NCBI RefSeq assembly: GCF_000015505.1 | Contig: NC_008757.1 | Coordinates: 124,001 to 188,000 of the forward strand | DNA: 64,000 bases | Reading direction: 5' to 3' | From: Polaromonas naphthalenivorans CJ2 | Lineage (GTDB): Bacteria > Pseudomonadota > Gammaproteobacteria > Burkholderiales > Burkholderiaceae_C | Shown here: one piece after another, positions 52,851 to 62,127 of the stretch | How positions within the stretch are numbered: the stretch's first letter is position 1 | Layout of the letters: every line of letters starts with the position of its first letter | Notes under the pieces: model-generated | What the model saw: the letters and a program-made list of their open reading frames with translations, nothing else | The model's database searches: none | Told to the model about the DNA's origin: nothing | Translations under genes and position numbers: made by a program

Positions 52851-55800
52851 GGCTGCGCGCTCCGGCGCTCAAGCCGCCAGCTCAGACTCAGCTCGAGTCC
52901 AGGGTCGCCTTGAAGCCGTTCCTGCAAGTCTTTCAAGAGCGATGCGGCTTCGTCGGTACCGAGGCCCATTTTTTCATCGCCATCCACGAATTCGGCTGCT
53001 GAAGGCGGGGTTCCATTGCGGGTAAACGGCGCCGGGTCGGGAATGACCGGCAAGGGCACGGGCGAGATGATCGGCGGCTGCGGTGGCAGTGGCGGCACCG
53101 GCGGTGTGGGCGCCGCCATGGTCAGCAAATGCACCGCATCGCGTTCAATCTCTTCCAGCCGGGGCTTGAGCGCAATCACATGCTCATCGCTGCCAAGCAC
53201 CTCCGTCAGGCGGCTCAGGATCGACGCTGCTGCGGCTTGACGATGGTCTTGCAGGTTGCGCATCGAATCGAAAATGCTCCACTTGGCATTGCTCAAGGCC
53301 TGCGCCACCTGCGGGGCCTGCCCCATGCTGCGCCCGACGGCCGCTTCCGAGGTCTCGACGCTCGCGCTGGCCAGGGCCTGCACCAGTTCGGCGTCGCTGG
53401 CCGCCTGCAGTGTCGCCAGCAGCGCCTGGGCTGATTCGCTGGTGCGCACCCGTCCTGCCATCGAGGCACCGTAGCGCGTGGCGCGGTCCCGCACAGATGC
53501 CACCAGGGTGCCGACCGCTTCGCGTTTGGTGCCGGCCTCGCGGCGCACCTCGTCCACCAGGCGGCCTACGTTGCCGGCGTTGAGCGTTTGCGACACTATC
53601 AAGCCAAACAGCGAGGCGGCGCGTTTGACGGCCGTCGCCCAGTGGGCCGGATCGGGCAGGGCTTGCTCGCGCAACTCCAGCTCATCGGCCAGGCTGTCAA
53701 GGGTGGGCTCGACCGGGCCGCCGCGCAAAATGAAGCGGCGGTTCGTCATCGCGGCAAAACTCAGGATGATCAGGTTTTGCAGCTCCAGCGGCAGTCCCAT
53801 CGGCGTGGGCATGTCGATCCAGCGCCGCAATTGCGCTACCGTCATCGCGCCGCCGCCATCGCGCGCATGGCTTTGCGCAAAGCGGGCGCGCCAGTGGTCT
53901 TGCACCAGCAAATGCGTCTCGCCCATTTGTCCCAGCTGACACGGAAACACCACCGAGCGCACCAAACGGCGAGTGGCTGAATCGGGCACCAGCCCGCGGC
54001 GGTCAGGCGCTTCAATCGCGCGCTGCATCTCAGGCCAGATTTTTCGAATGACGCCTGGCTTGATCTCGGTGTCAAATTCTGGATGGCCAGGGTACTGGTG
54101 CGAAAACAGCTGACCGAGCAGGGCTTCGAACGCTTCCTTGAAGCTGGCGCCCACCGGCGGGCGCGGGGACAAGGTGGGGTCGAGCGAGCAGAACTGCTGA
54201 TCCGCGCTGAGCACCTGGGTCACCGCATCGCGCGGCTCGGTGCTGATGCCAAAGGCCACTTCCAGCTGGCTGCGCAGCTTGCTGCGCAAGGAGTCCAGCT
54301 GGTTCTTGGCCAGGGCCTTGGCCTGCACCCGGTCCACAAAGCTCAGGTGGGTGGCGTAACTCTCGAAGCGCTCGCCGGACAAAATGTGGTCCAGCACCAC
54401 CAGGCGGCCCAGGTCGGCCAGCGCCTTGTGGCTGAAAAACGAAGGCAGCCACACCAGCGTCTTGGTGTCGCCGCCGCAGTAGTCCCCCAGGCGGGCAATG
54501 TCGTCGTTGGAGGTGAAGTTGGGCTCGTCAAATGGAAAATCGAGCACCACGGTCCACGCGCCCGAGCGGCCGCGCAGGCGGTCGTCGGTCATCTCGCGCA
54601 CGTTTTCGTAAAGCAGCTCGACCTCGCGGTGCGTGCCGCGCCAGGTGAAACCGTAGGTCGTGAACAAGGCTCCGTCGTCGGGAATTCGCAGCTCGGCAAA
54701 CAGCGACTCGCGAATCTTCTTGCGCCGGTTGCCGGCATTGTCTATGGCTTCGGCGGCGCGCAGGATGGGCTCAATATCGACCCCCGTGACCTGGATCGAC
54801 ACCACCGGGTTCTGGTCGTCGGTGACCTTGATCTCGCCAATCTGCGACGACCAGTCCCGGCATTTGCGCAGCACGTCCTGCGCTTCACGCCCGGGAATCG
54901 GCGACTTGAAGGTGCCGTGGTTCAGGGCCGCCAGCCGGGCGCCGGTCAAGCCCTTGAGCGACTCGACCTCGGGCACCAGGGCCGCCAGCAGCAGCGTCTT
55001 CAGGAGCCGCGCATCGTTGCGCAGATTTCTGGCCGCCGTCGAGTCCGCCTGGCCGAGCTTCATGGCTTCGAGCGTTACCTGGTGCTGGGACTCCAGCATC
55101 GGCAGCAGCCGCTGGTTGTACAGCCGCTTGGCATTGTCAAAATGCAGTCGCATGCCTTCGGAAAAAGGCTCGTCGCCTTCGCTGATGGCGTCGTACAGGT
55201 CGCCCACCGGGATCAGCTGGCCCAGCTGCAAATCTTCGCGCCGATCGACCAGCAGCTGCATCATCAGTTTCAATGCCGTGCGTTCGCGCTGCAAAGCGGC
55301 CGAGACGGCAATGAGCGTTTGCACCAAGGCCGGGGTGAAGGGATAGACCTTCTGGAACATGTCCCGGTCAGCCGATGTGGTGAGCAGCGTGTCGAGCACG
55401 TCGCGGCGCACCGCCAGGATCTTCTCGAACTCGGCTTTTAGAATCTGGCGCGCCGCTTCGTTGAGGGGGCGCAGCACCCGCTTTTCGGCAATCGCCGGCA
55501 GGTTGCGGTCTTCGAGCGTGATGCGGTGAAAGCGCGCTTCCCAGTGGCGGAGCACATCGCTGAACTGCGACTGCACCGCGCCGGCCAGGTTCTCGCCCAC
55601 GAGGTCGCGCAGGTCGCGCTGACGGGCCACAAAGCTGACCAGCGGAATCGGCCGGTCGGCATTGGTCGCCTCCACCAGCTTGACCAGCTTGGTGCCTTCG
55701 CGGCTCACAAAGCCGACATCGGCGGCATGGCTGGCCAGCCACAGCACCAGCTCGTCGAGAAACAGGATCACGGCGTCGTAGCCCAAGGCTTGGGCATGCC

Positions 55801-56569
55801 GGGTCATGATGCTCAGGCCATCGTCGAGCGAGACAAACGACTCGCCCCCGCCGGCCAGGCTGCGGTACGCTGAAAAGAACTGGGTGATCAGGTCGCCCAC
55901 CAGGCGCGAGCGCTCTTCTCCATTGGGCGCTTCGAGTGTGGCCGCCTCAAAGCGGGTGGCATCCCAGCCGCTGTCGATGTCGCCCCAGCCCGCGTTGTCA
56001 CCGCCACTGTTGCCTCCAGCGCCGCCACCGGCTTCATTGAGTTTGGCAAAAAAGGCTGCATCCCCCATCTGCTCGCGCATGCGCTGGGCATCGCCAAACA
56101 GCCCTTCGGCCAGGTAAAAACCCGGCACCGGCGCGCTCGGGTGCAGCTTGCGCACAAACTCCGCGTATTGCCCCAGGATGGCGCTTTCCATGTCGCGCGC
56201 GCCGATCATGTGGTAGGGCACCAGGAGGAATTTCTTGCCGTTTGTCCAGCCGTGCTTGGCCACCACGCCGGCCAGTTCGGGGATGGAGCGCGCCTGCGTG
56301 TTGCCCGCCAGCAGCAGGTTCAGCACGGCCATGAAGTGGCTCTTGCCCGAGCCGAAACTGCCGTGCAGGTAAGCGGCCTTGCTGCCGCTGGACTCGACCG
56401 ACTGCTTGATGAAGCCCAGCGCGTTTTCAAAGGCATCGACCAGCTGCGGCGTCACCACGTAGTCACGAAGCGTGGCGTCCGCGTGGGTCACGCCTTCGGA
56501 CAGCTTGAGCACAAAGTCGCCTTGGTGCACGCGCTCGGGAATGTTGATCAGGTCTTTCAGCAGGGTCAT
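52847..56569 (-). CDS. pglY: PglY: large P-loop ATPase of BREX type 2
   Basis: A 1240-residue ATPase. 'AYLHGSFGSGKSHFMAVLNLLL' (~66) is Walker A and 'YDAVILFLDELVLWLASH' (~268) is Walker B, in the arrangement known for PglY/BrxC-like proteins. A Gly/Asn-rich loop (~190-205) separates them. The C-terminal region has a Pro-rich tract (~1168-1190) before a short terminal domain. An independent promoter is likely because a 123-base gap with a cluster of repeats precedes it. Confidence 0.9.
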   Translation of the reverse strand: MTLLKDLINIPERVHQGDFVLKLSEGVTHADATLRDYVVTPQLVDAFENALGFIKQSVESSGSKAAYLHGSFGSGKSHFMAVLNLLLAGNTQARSIPELAGVVAKHGWTNGKKFLLVPYHMIGARDMESAILGQYAEFVRKLHPSAPVPGFYLAEGLFGDAQRMREQMGDAAFFAKLNEAGGGAGGNSGGDNAGWGDIDSGWDATRFEAATLEAPNGEERSRLVGDLITQFFSAYRSLAGGGESFVSLDDGLSIMTRHAQALGYDAVILFLDELVLWLASHAADVGFVSREGTKLVKLVEATNADRPIPLVSFVARQRDLRDLVGENLAGAVQSQFSDVLRHWEARFHRITLEDRNLPAIAEKRVLRPLNEAARQILKAEFEKILAVRRDVLDTLLTTSADRDMFQKVYPFTPALVQTLIAVSAALQRERTALKLMMQLLVDRREDLQLGQLIPVGDLYDAISEGDEPFSEGMRLHFDNAKRLYNQRLLPMLESQHQVTLEAMKLGQADSTAARNLRNDARLLKTLLLAALVPEVESLKGLTGARLAALNHGTFKSPIPGREAQDVLRKCRDWSSQIGEIKVTDDQNPVVSIQVTGVDIEPILRAAEAIDNAGNRRKKIRESLFAELRIPDDGALFTTYGFTWRGTHREVELLYENVREMTDDRLRGRSGAWTVVLDFPFDEPNFTSNDDIARLGDYCGGDTKTLVWLPSFFSHKALADLGRLVVLDHILSGERFESYATHLSFVDRVQAKALAKNQLDSLRSKLRSQLEVAFGISTEPRDAVTQVLSADQQFCSLDPTLSPRPPVGASFKEAFEALLGQLFSHQYPGHPEFDTEIKPGVIRKIWPEMQRAIEAPDRRGLVPDSATRRLVRSVVFPCQLGQMGETHLLVQDHWRARFAQSHARDGGGAMTVAQLRRWIDMPTPMGLPLELQNLIILSFAAMTNRRFILRGGPVEPTLDSLADELELREQALPDPAHWATAVKRAASLFGLIVSQTLNAGNVGRLVDEVRREAGTKREAVGTLVASVRDRATRYGASMAGRVRTSESAQALLATLQAASDAELVQALASASVETSEAAVGRSMGQAPQVAQALSNAKWSIFDSMRNLQDHRQAAAASILSRLTEVLGSDEHVIALKPRLEEIERDAVHLLTMAAPTPPVPPLPPQPPIISPVPLPVIPDPAPFTRNGTPPSAAEFVDGDEKMGLGTDEAASLLKDLQERLQGDPGLELSLSWRLERRSAQP

Positions 56570-56614
56570 GGTGGTTTATCTCTGAGGGTCGTCGCACATC
56601 AATCGCTTCGGGCG

Positions 56615-56681
56615 CGACATGTTCGTTGTTTGTACATGTTGGAGCGACGTGTTAAAAAATGTCGTGAAAATTAACATGTCG
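56615..56681. promoter_or_regulatory. Cluster of CGACATGTT operator-like repeats upstream of pglY
   Basis: Within the 123-base gap before pglY, CGACATGTT occurs at 56615-56623, CGACGTGTT at 56645-56653 (exactly 30 bases on), the inverted form AAAATGTCG ends at 56664, and AACATGTCG lies at 56673-56681. A further ACATGTT is at 56634-56640. This arrangement of direct and inverted copies suggests several binding sites for a regulator of the pglY-pglZ-brxD-brxHI part of the operon. Confidence 0.6.
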
Positions 56682-56692
56682 TGGCTTGACGC

Positions 56693-57241
56693 CTAAACCT
56701 GCAACCGGATAAAGGCGCTGAACCTGGGGTCTGCCACCAGGCGCGCGTAATCGATCAACACCACGTTGCGCACATCGGCCAGCGCCATGCGGCCGCGCAG
56801 GCGCGCATTGAGGCTGTCCCGCAGGCCTTGCAGGTGAATGGCCAGCTTGGCCGGCAGGTCCACCGCAATGACCAGCTTCAGGGGCAAGCGGATTTTTGCG
56901 CCCTCGGGCAAACCTTCGCGCAGGGCTTGACCGCCGGCAGAGCCTGCCCAGGCCGCCAGCAGCATCAGCAACGAGTCGGTCACCTTGTCAATCAGCGCCT
57001 CGTAGCGAAATGGCGCCGGCTGGCCCTTGGCGGGGACGAAATGGGCACCCGTCAGGGTCTCGGTCACCTGGGCGTAGCTGCGCACTTCCAGCAGGAACAG
57101 CTTGCCGCCATCCAGCCAGGCAAAGTCCATTTCTTTGAGCCGATAGCTGCTGAGCGCCTGGTAGGCTGGCAGGTCGGCAAAACGAAAGTGCTGTCCGTCG
57201 GGCAGGTCTAGGCGCAGTCCGGATTCAAGGTAAGTCGCCAT
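56693..57241 (-). CDS. Small unknown protein, possible PD-(D/E)xK-like nuclease
   Basis: A 182-residue protein without a known family. 'FAWLDGGKLFLLEVRSYAQ' (~40-56) has a D...ExR arrangement on two strands that resembles a divergent PD-(D/E)xK core, and 'IRLPLKLVIAVDLP' and 'ADVRNVVLIDYARL' could be the following strands. The usual Lys of ExK is Arg here, so nuclease activity is only a guess. It starts 3 bases after the stop of the OLD-like ATPase gene, forming a pair, and the two are inserted between pglX and pglY. Confidence 0.5.
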   Translation of the reverse strand: MATYLESGLRLDLPDGQHFRFADLPAYQALSSYRLKEMDFAWLDGGKLFLLEVRSYAQVTETLTGAHFVPAKGQPAPFRYEALIDKVTDSLLMLLAAWAGSAGGQALREGLPEGAKIRLPLKLVIAVDLPAKLAIHLQGLRDSLNARLRGRMALADVRNVVLIDYARLVADPRFSAFIRLQV

Positions 57242-57244
57242 CGA

Positions 57245-58312
57245 TCAAGCGGCCAGGTCAAGCTGAACATCGAGGTCAAAAAGCCGCAGCGACTCCTCGA
57301 CAATCGGGTTTTGCGGCAGGCCATCGGCCAGATGCGTAACTGTGCCCACCACGCCCGCGCCGCTTTGCTTGCGCAGGTCCAGCAGCGAATAGTCGGTGTT
57401 TTTCTGGCGGGCCAGCTGCTCCAGGCGCTTGAGCAAAAAGTAGCTGTGCGTGGTCAGGTACACCTGAATGCCCGACTGGGCGAACTCGTGCAGCATCTCG
57501 GCAAACAGCACAATCGCCTTGGGGTGCAGGTTCACCTCGGGCTCATCGACGAACAGCATGCTGCCGCCCGCAGGGGTCAGGCGCCGGTTGCGCATCAGGC
57601 GCGACAAAATCCCGATTTTCTTGATGCCCTCGGCCGTCTGGTGCATGTTGAACACCTCCTTGCCGCGGCGAAAGACGATGCTGCCGTCTTTTTCCATCTC
57701 CACTTCGCCGCCCCCAGTGACCTCCTCCAGGTGCTTGAACACCTTTTTGATGTTGTCCTGCAGCTTGCCCGCCGTGGTGGGCTGGCGATAGTCCTGCACC
57801 AGGTCGTAGTAGGTGTCGTCAAAGGAGGCGATTTCCACGGTCTCGCGGGTGGCGACGATGGCGTCGAAAATCGACAAAATCTCTTTGGGCGGCAGAAAAG
57901 TCGCCTTATGCCCCTCCAGTTCGGGCAGGCCGTTGGCTTGCAGTTCAACGATCTTGCTCACCGTGTCCTTGCCAAAGCCGAATTTGAGATGGCCGTCCGT
58001 GTTCCAGCCCAGCTCGACGCTCAGGCGGTTGCCGGTGCCCCGCGACACCAGGCGCCCCAGCTCCAGCTTGGGCGGCAAAAAAGTCCAGCGCAGCTTTTGC
58101 GCCAGCAACTCGGTCAAATCCTTGGGCTCCGGGCCCGCCTTCTTTTTGGAATAGTCCTCGATGGCGCGGCCCATGGCGTAGAGCAGCTTGAGCAAGTGCG
58201 TCTTGCCGGTGTCGTTCTCTCCGATGATCACGTTCAGCGAGGCGTGCTGCCACACCAGCTTTTGCTGGAAGGCGACGAAATTTTCGACAACGAGTGACTT
58301 GAAGGCGGTCAT
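57245..58312 (-). CDS. OLD-like AAA ATPase inserted in the BREX locus
   Basis: A 355-residue ABC-type ATPase. 'VVENFVAFQQKLVWQHASLNVIIGENDTGKTHLLKLL' (~10-45) holds Walker A, 'AEGIKKIGILSRLM' stands in for the signature helix, and 'SMLFVDEPEVNLHPKAIVLF' is Walker B with 'YLTTHSYFLLKRL' after it. There is no TOPRIM domain, unlike GajA. The start at 58312 (MTAFKSL) follows CAGGAG by 7 bases; the longer frame would lie inside pglX. It pairs with the small downstream gene in the way many ATPase/nuclease defence pairs do, but I do not recognise a named system. Confidence 0.75.
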   Translation of the reverse strand: MTAFKSLVVENFVAFQQKLVWQHASLNVIIGENDTGKTHLLKLLYAMGRAIEDYSKKKAGPEPKDLTELLAQKLRWTFLPPKLELGRLVSRGTGNRLSVELGWNTDGHLKFGFGKDTVSKIVELQANGLPELEGHKATFLPPKEILSIFDAIVATRETVEIASFDDTYYDLVQDYRQPTTAGKLQDNIKKVFKHLEEVTGGGEVEMEKDGSIVFRRGKEVFNMHQTAEGIKKIGILSRLMRNRRLTPAGGSMLFVDEPEVNLHPKAIVLFAEMLHEFAQSGIQVYLTTHSYFLLKRLEQLARQKNTDYSLLDLRKQSGAGVVGTVTHLADGLPQNPIVEESLRLFDLDVQLDLAA

Positions 58313-58343
58313 CTGGGCGCTCCTGGGAAATAGCTGGCTATTG

Positions 58344-61300
58344 TCATTCGCTGGCGGCCGTGGCTTTGCGCCGTCCACGCGCTTTGACCGTGGCGGCAGG
58401 CGTCCAGGCCCGCAAGTCATCGAGCGTGAAGCCCTGGGCACGGGCTTCTTCGGCCACAAAACCCTGGTAATAGTCGCCCATGCGCTCGCCATAGACCGGA
58501 TCGACTTCGTTGTGCCACTGCGCCAGCCAGGGCACCAGCTCCAGCAGGCCGGCCAGCAGGGGTTGCAGGCGCTCGGGGGGCCAGCCTTCGCTGTCTTTCA
58601 TGTCTAGGTAAAAACCGGCCAGGGCGGTGGCTTGCTGCAGGTGGTCCCAGCCGGCCCAGGCAATGATCAGGCTGCCGTCGGCGCCGCGTTCGCAGCCGGG
58701 GTAGCTGACCCAGCGCTCCTTGGGCACGTCCAGGCCGCCGCGCAGGCGCCAGACATCGGTTTTCAGAAAATCAGTGCTTTTGAACTTGGGCGGAACCGGA
58801 ATGGCGCCGACGCTCGCCGTCAAGTCTTCCCCCGCATCCTCGCGCCGCTGCAAGGCCCAGGTGGCTTCCCACTGGGCGCGCTTGCGCAGGCCTGCTTCGG
58901 TGTAGCGCTGCACGGGCAGGAAAGGCGCGGCTTCGCTGGCGACCAGCTGGGCGACGAGCTGGCCGATGTCGAAATCGGCGTGGCCTGCGTAGAGCGTGGC
59001 CATCTGCATGAAGTCGGCGTCCATCCGGGCAGCGTCGGCCAGGCGGCTGGTCGAGGTGAGCTGGGGCGGCTGATCGGCGCTGGCGGGCCAGTAACGGGGC
59101 AGTTCGAGCCGGGCCAGCAGCCAGTCGCGCAGGGCGGCTTGCTCCAGATCGTTCCACTTGGGCGAGTTCCAGCGGCGCTTGTACTCGGGGCGCTCGATCA
59201 GGGCGATGTTGCGGTCGCTGGCAATGAGGTCGATGCGGCGCTGCACCACCTGGCGGTAATCCTCAGGCCAGTGGCCGGGAATGTCGGTGACGGGTGTCGA
59301 GCCGTGACGCTCGAACCAAGTGGTGGTTTCCGTGCCGGCAGCCACGCGGCGGGCCAGCACGATTTCAAAAGCGCGCTCGCCCAGCGCGACTTCGGGCGGC
59401 GCGGCGTGCTCGACATCGGCGGCTTGGCTGCTGGCTGGCAGCAGGCCGTAAAGGCGGTAGCAGCGCCAGTCCAGTTCTTCCTGACCGGCAATCATCTGGC
59501 GGCGCAGTTCAGTGGCATGGACGCGGGCGGCGTCCAGGCTGGCGCGGGTGGGGAGCGCTTCGGTGCCCGCGTGGGCGGCGGCCAGCAGCGCGGCGGGTTG
59601 TGAGGCGGCAAGCTGGTTGGCCAGATGGTCGAGGTGGGTGGCGAGGTCGAGGGGGCGATTTTCTACGACTGGAAAATCAACAAGCTGTGACGCGTTGTAC
59701 TCGTAACGCAACTCCCAATGCTCGTCCGATATTCCTCCACCAATCCCACCATTACCCTTGTTGAAACACACCTGCTTCAAGAAGAAACCTGCGGTTGACG
59801 AATTGAGCAACCCGAGCAAGCCCAAATGCGAGTCCTCGCTTGCCCCGGCGGGCAGCTTGATGACCGGCGCCGTGCGGTTGAACACCTTGCCGCCTCGGTC
59901 AAGGACGAAATGGTTGTAGGTGGCGACGAAGGCGAAAGTAATCGCAGTCCTGATCTTGAAACGCTCTGCAGGTATCTGTCCGTATGAATACCAAGCCTTT
60001 CCCGTTTCGCGATAGGTTTCACCACCAAAAATCTTTCGGTCGAGAAGGGATGTTCGGCATCGCCAAATAAAGCGCAATGCATTCGCAAGATCGCTCGCAG
60101 GTCGAAGTTCAGCCTTATCGCTGTAGGGAAACAGACAAATGTTTTCGCTGTTAACTGTCCAGTCGCGAACATCTTCACCTACTGCAAAAGCTTTCAGTAC
60201 CGCAGGCTCGCACCCTTTCCGAATTGCCGCCTCCAGTGGAAGCACAAAAACATCGTCAGCTTTCGTGATGCAGACAAATCCGAGATCAGTCGTGATTGAT
60301 GACAATGGGACGGTGTTTGCTTCAATCTGCTCTTTTACATCAGCCACACCGCCACCGCCAATGCTCCACGGATGTTTGGCCAAGCCCTTGCGCTCCATAT
60401 CGGCCACGCTAACAAACTCGCTTTCTGACCCGGCGCGGTCAATCTGCGACAAGATAGCCGACCACACCAGCCCGTGCGCCGGGTCGTTCGGCGCGCTGGG
60501 TTCGCCCTTGATGCCCATGACGGTGCGAATCGGGTTGTCGGGTTTCGGCGTCTGATGGCGGCCAAACAGGATCACCGTCGGCGTGCCGTGGCCGGGAATG
60601 TAGGCGCCCGAGGTGTCCACCACATGCGTCAGGTCCAGCCGAGGCAGCACCTGCTCTATCAGCTTGCTGCCGAACTCACGCTTCATGAAGGAGTTGGCGG
60701 TGATCAGGCCGACAAAGCCGGCCGAACCGGGGCCGCCCTCACCCCGGTCCTCTCCCTGAGGGAGAGGGAGTAAGGCAGGACGCCCGGTCACGGCCAGCTC
60801 AAAAAAACGTTCGGTGAACGGCACGCCCAGCGAATATTGCCGATGGCAACTGGCGTACTGGCTGCGGTAAGCGGCGTTCAGCGCCGCGTCCCTGACAACG
60901 ATGTAAGGCGGGTTGCCCACCACCGCGTGGTACTGGCGGCCCAGGATGCGCTGCACCAGTTTTAAATCTTCGCTGGCGTAGGCGTGGGCCAGGCCGCTGT
61001 CGGCGTGGCTTTCGGCCACGTCGAACAGGTCGTCGGACTGGATGCCCGATTGCCCCGACAGGCCAAAACGCTGCCCGTGCAGCAGGCTGTCGCCAATGGC
61101 GACATGGATCGTGAAATCCGGCGCGTCGCTCAAACGATGCACGTCGCTGGCCTGCAGCGCGGCCAGCAGCAGCCGAAAGCGAGAAATCGCCACCGCAAAC
61201 GGATTCAAATCCACGCCGGCCACGGCGTCGAGCGCCTTTTGCGCCACGTCGCGCCGGTTGTGGGCGGGCGCGGCGCGGGACCATTCACCCACCATGCGCT

Positions 61301-62045
61301 GAAAGCCGCCCAGCAAGAAGTGGCCCGAGCCGCAGGTCGGATCGATCATGCGCACCTCGCGGTAGCCAAACTCGCGGATGGCCGGGGTCAAGGTGCGGTC
61401 CAGGATGAATTCCTCGACGAACTCGGGCGTTTGCAGCAGGGCGTAGCGCTTGCGGGTGGCTTCGGACAAATCCTGGTACAGGTCGCCCAGAAAGCGGGTG
61501 TTCCAGCTGGCGTCGGTGAAGTCGTGCAGCAGCGCGCCGGTGTTGGGGTCTTGCTGCTGCCAGAACTGGCGCAGGCTCATGGCCGCGTCGCCGCTGATGC
61601 CGAGGCGAAACACCGGGTTGTGCGCGGCGTCAAAAAAGGTGTGCAGGCCGGGCAGCGTGCCGGCCTCCGTGAAGCAGGCCAGCAGGTAATCGCGGTCGCT
61701 CTCCAGCGGGCTGGCGCGAAAGTAGGTTTCATGCCGGTCACGCGCCAGGACCAGGCGTCCGCTGCCCGGCGTGCCGCCGATCCAGGGGCGCTCGACCAGG
61801 GTGTTGTCTTCAATGAAGCGCAGGAACACGCAGCTCAGCAGCCAATGCACGCCGGCCTGGGTGATGACCTGGTCGCTCCAGCTCTCCAGCGTTTCGGCCG
61901 TGCGGTTGGCATCGCGGGCGACTTGCCATTCGGCTTGCAGGCTGGCCTTGAGGTCGGGCAGCGTGTGGATGCGCTCGCGCAGGTCGCTTTCGAGCAGCGC
62001 GAGGCGGCGCTTGAGGTCGGTCAGAAGCTGGGGGGCGTTGATCAT
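58344..62045 (-). CDS. pglX: PglX: adenine-specific DNA methyltransferase of BREX type 2
   Basis: A 1233-residue methyltransferase. Motif I '[20 protein letters not shown]' (~237) and motif IV '[10 protein letters not shown]' (~380) mark an N6-adenine class enzyme that would methylate the host genome at the BREX site. Residues ~535-795 are probably the target-recognition region; the DNA there (59660-60440) is about 50% GC against ~68% on either side. A repeat-derived in-frame segment (residues ~425-437, '[14 protein letters not shown]') lies shortly before. The reading frame is intact throughout. Confidence 0.9.
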   Translation of the reverse strand: MINAPQLLTDLKRRLALLESDLRERIHTLPDLKASLQAEWQVARDANRTAETLESWSDQVITQAGVHWLLSCVFLRFIEDNTLVERPWIGGTPGSGRLVLARDRHETYFRASPLESDRDYLLACFTEAGTLPGLHTFFDAAHNPVFRLGISGDAAMSLRQFWQQQDPNTGALLHDFTDASWNTRFLGDLYQDLSEATRKRYALLQTPEFVEEFILDRTLTPAIREFGYREVRMIDPTCGSGHFLLGGFQRMVGEWSRAAPAHNRRDVAQKALDAVAGVDLNPFAVAISRFRLLLAALQASDVHRLSDAPDFTIHVAIGDSLLHGQRFGLSGQSGIQSDDLFDVAESHADSGLAHAYASEDLKLVQRILGRQYHAVVGNPPYIVVRDAALNAAYRSQYASCHRQYSLGVPFTERFFELAVTGRPALLPLPQGEDRGEGGPGSAGFVGLITANSFMKREFGSKLIEQVLPRLDLTHVVDTSGAYIPGHGTPTVILFGRHQTPKPDNPIRTVMGIKGEPSAPNDPAHGLVWSAILSQIDRAGSESEFVSVADMERKGLAKHPWSIGGGGVADVKEQIEANTVPLSSITTDLGFVCITKADDVFVLPLEAAIRKGCEPAVLKAFAVGEDVRDWTVNSENICLFPYSDKAELRPASDLANALRFIWRCRTSLLDRKIFGGETYRETGKAWYSYGQIPAERFKIRTAITFAFVATYNHFVLDRGGKVFNRTAPVIKLPAGASEDSHLGLLGLLNSSTAGFFLKQVCFNKGNGGIGGGISDEHWELRYEYNASQLVDFPVVENRPLDLATHLDHLANQLAASQPAALLAAAHAGTEALPTRASLDAARVHATELRRQMIAGQEELDWRCYRLYGLLPASSQAADVEHAAPPEVALGERAFEIVLARRVAAGTETTTWFERHGSTPVTDIPGHWPEDYRQVVQRRIDLIASDRNIALIERPEYKRRWNSPKWNDLEQAALRDWLLARLELPRYWPASADQPPQLTSTSRLADAARMDADFMQMATLYAGHADFDIGQLVAQLVASEAAPFLPVQRYTEAGLRKRAQWEATWALQRREDAGEDLTASVGAIPVPPKFKSTDFLKTDVWRLRGGLDVPKERWVSYPGCERGADGSLIIAWAGWDHLQQATALAGFYLDMKDSEGWPPERLQPLLAGLLELVPWLAQWHNEVDPVYGERMGDYYQGFVAEEARAQGFTLDDLRAWTPAATVKARGRRKATAASE
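60735..60770. repeat. Palindromic repeat element inside pglX
   Basis: A 36-base GC-rich element with a 7-bp stem (CTCTCCC at 60750-60756, GGGAGAG at 60760-60766) matches the dispersed intergenic palindromes that read 'LPLPQGEGRGEG' when translated. Here it is in frame in pglX and adds about 12 residues after the NPPY motif. Confidence 0.65.
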
Positions 62046-62061
62046 TTTGCAGGGCTTCTTT

Positions 62062-62126
62062 GATTTTTACTATTGTTTTAATAGCTGCTTGCGCACGTCT
62101 GTCATGCGCAGGCGGCTATTTTGATG
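62062..62126. repeat. Comamonad-type hairpin repeat, copy A
   Basis: TTTTAATAGCTGCTTGCGCA (62076-62095) is followed by a complementary arm (TGCGCAGGCGGCTAT, 62104-62118), giving a strong hairpin. The same 20 bases recur at 63431-63450. The copy lies between the stop of the orphan ATPase and the start of pglX. Confidence 0.75.
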
Positions 62127-62127
62127 C

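Noticed and set aside
50595..52913. Plus-strand reading frame of 772 codons opposite pglZ
   Set aside because: Antisense to a clearly homologous gene, with Gln/His/Arg/Gly-rich content and no family; it is a product of GC-rich codon structure.
56693..58312. PARIS (AriA/AriB) identity for the ATPase pair
   Set aside because: The small protein does not show a DUF4435/TOPRIM pattern and is too short for AriB, so the name is not applied.
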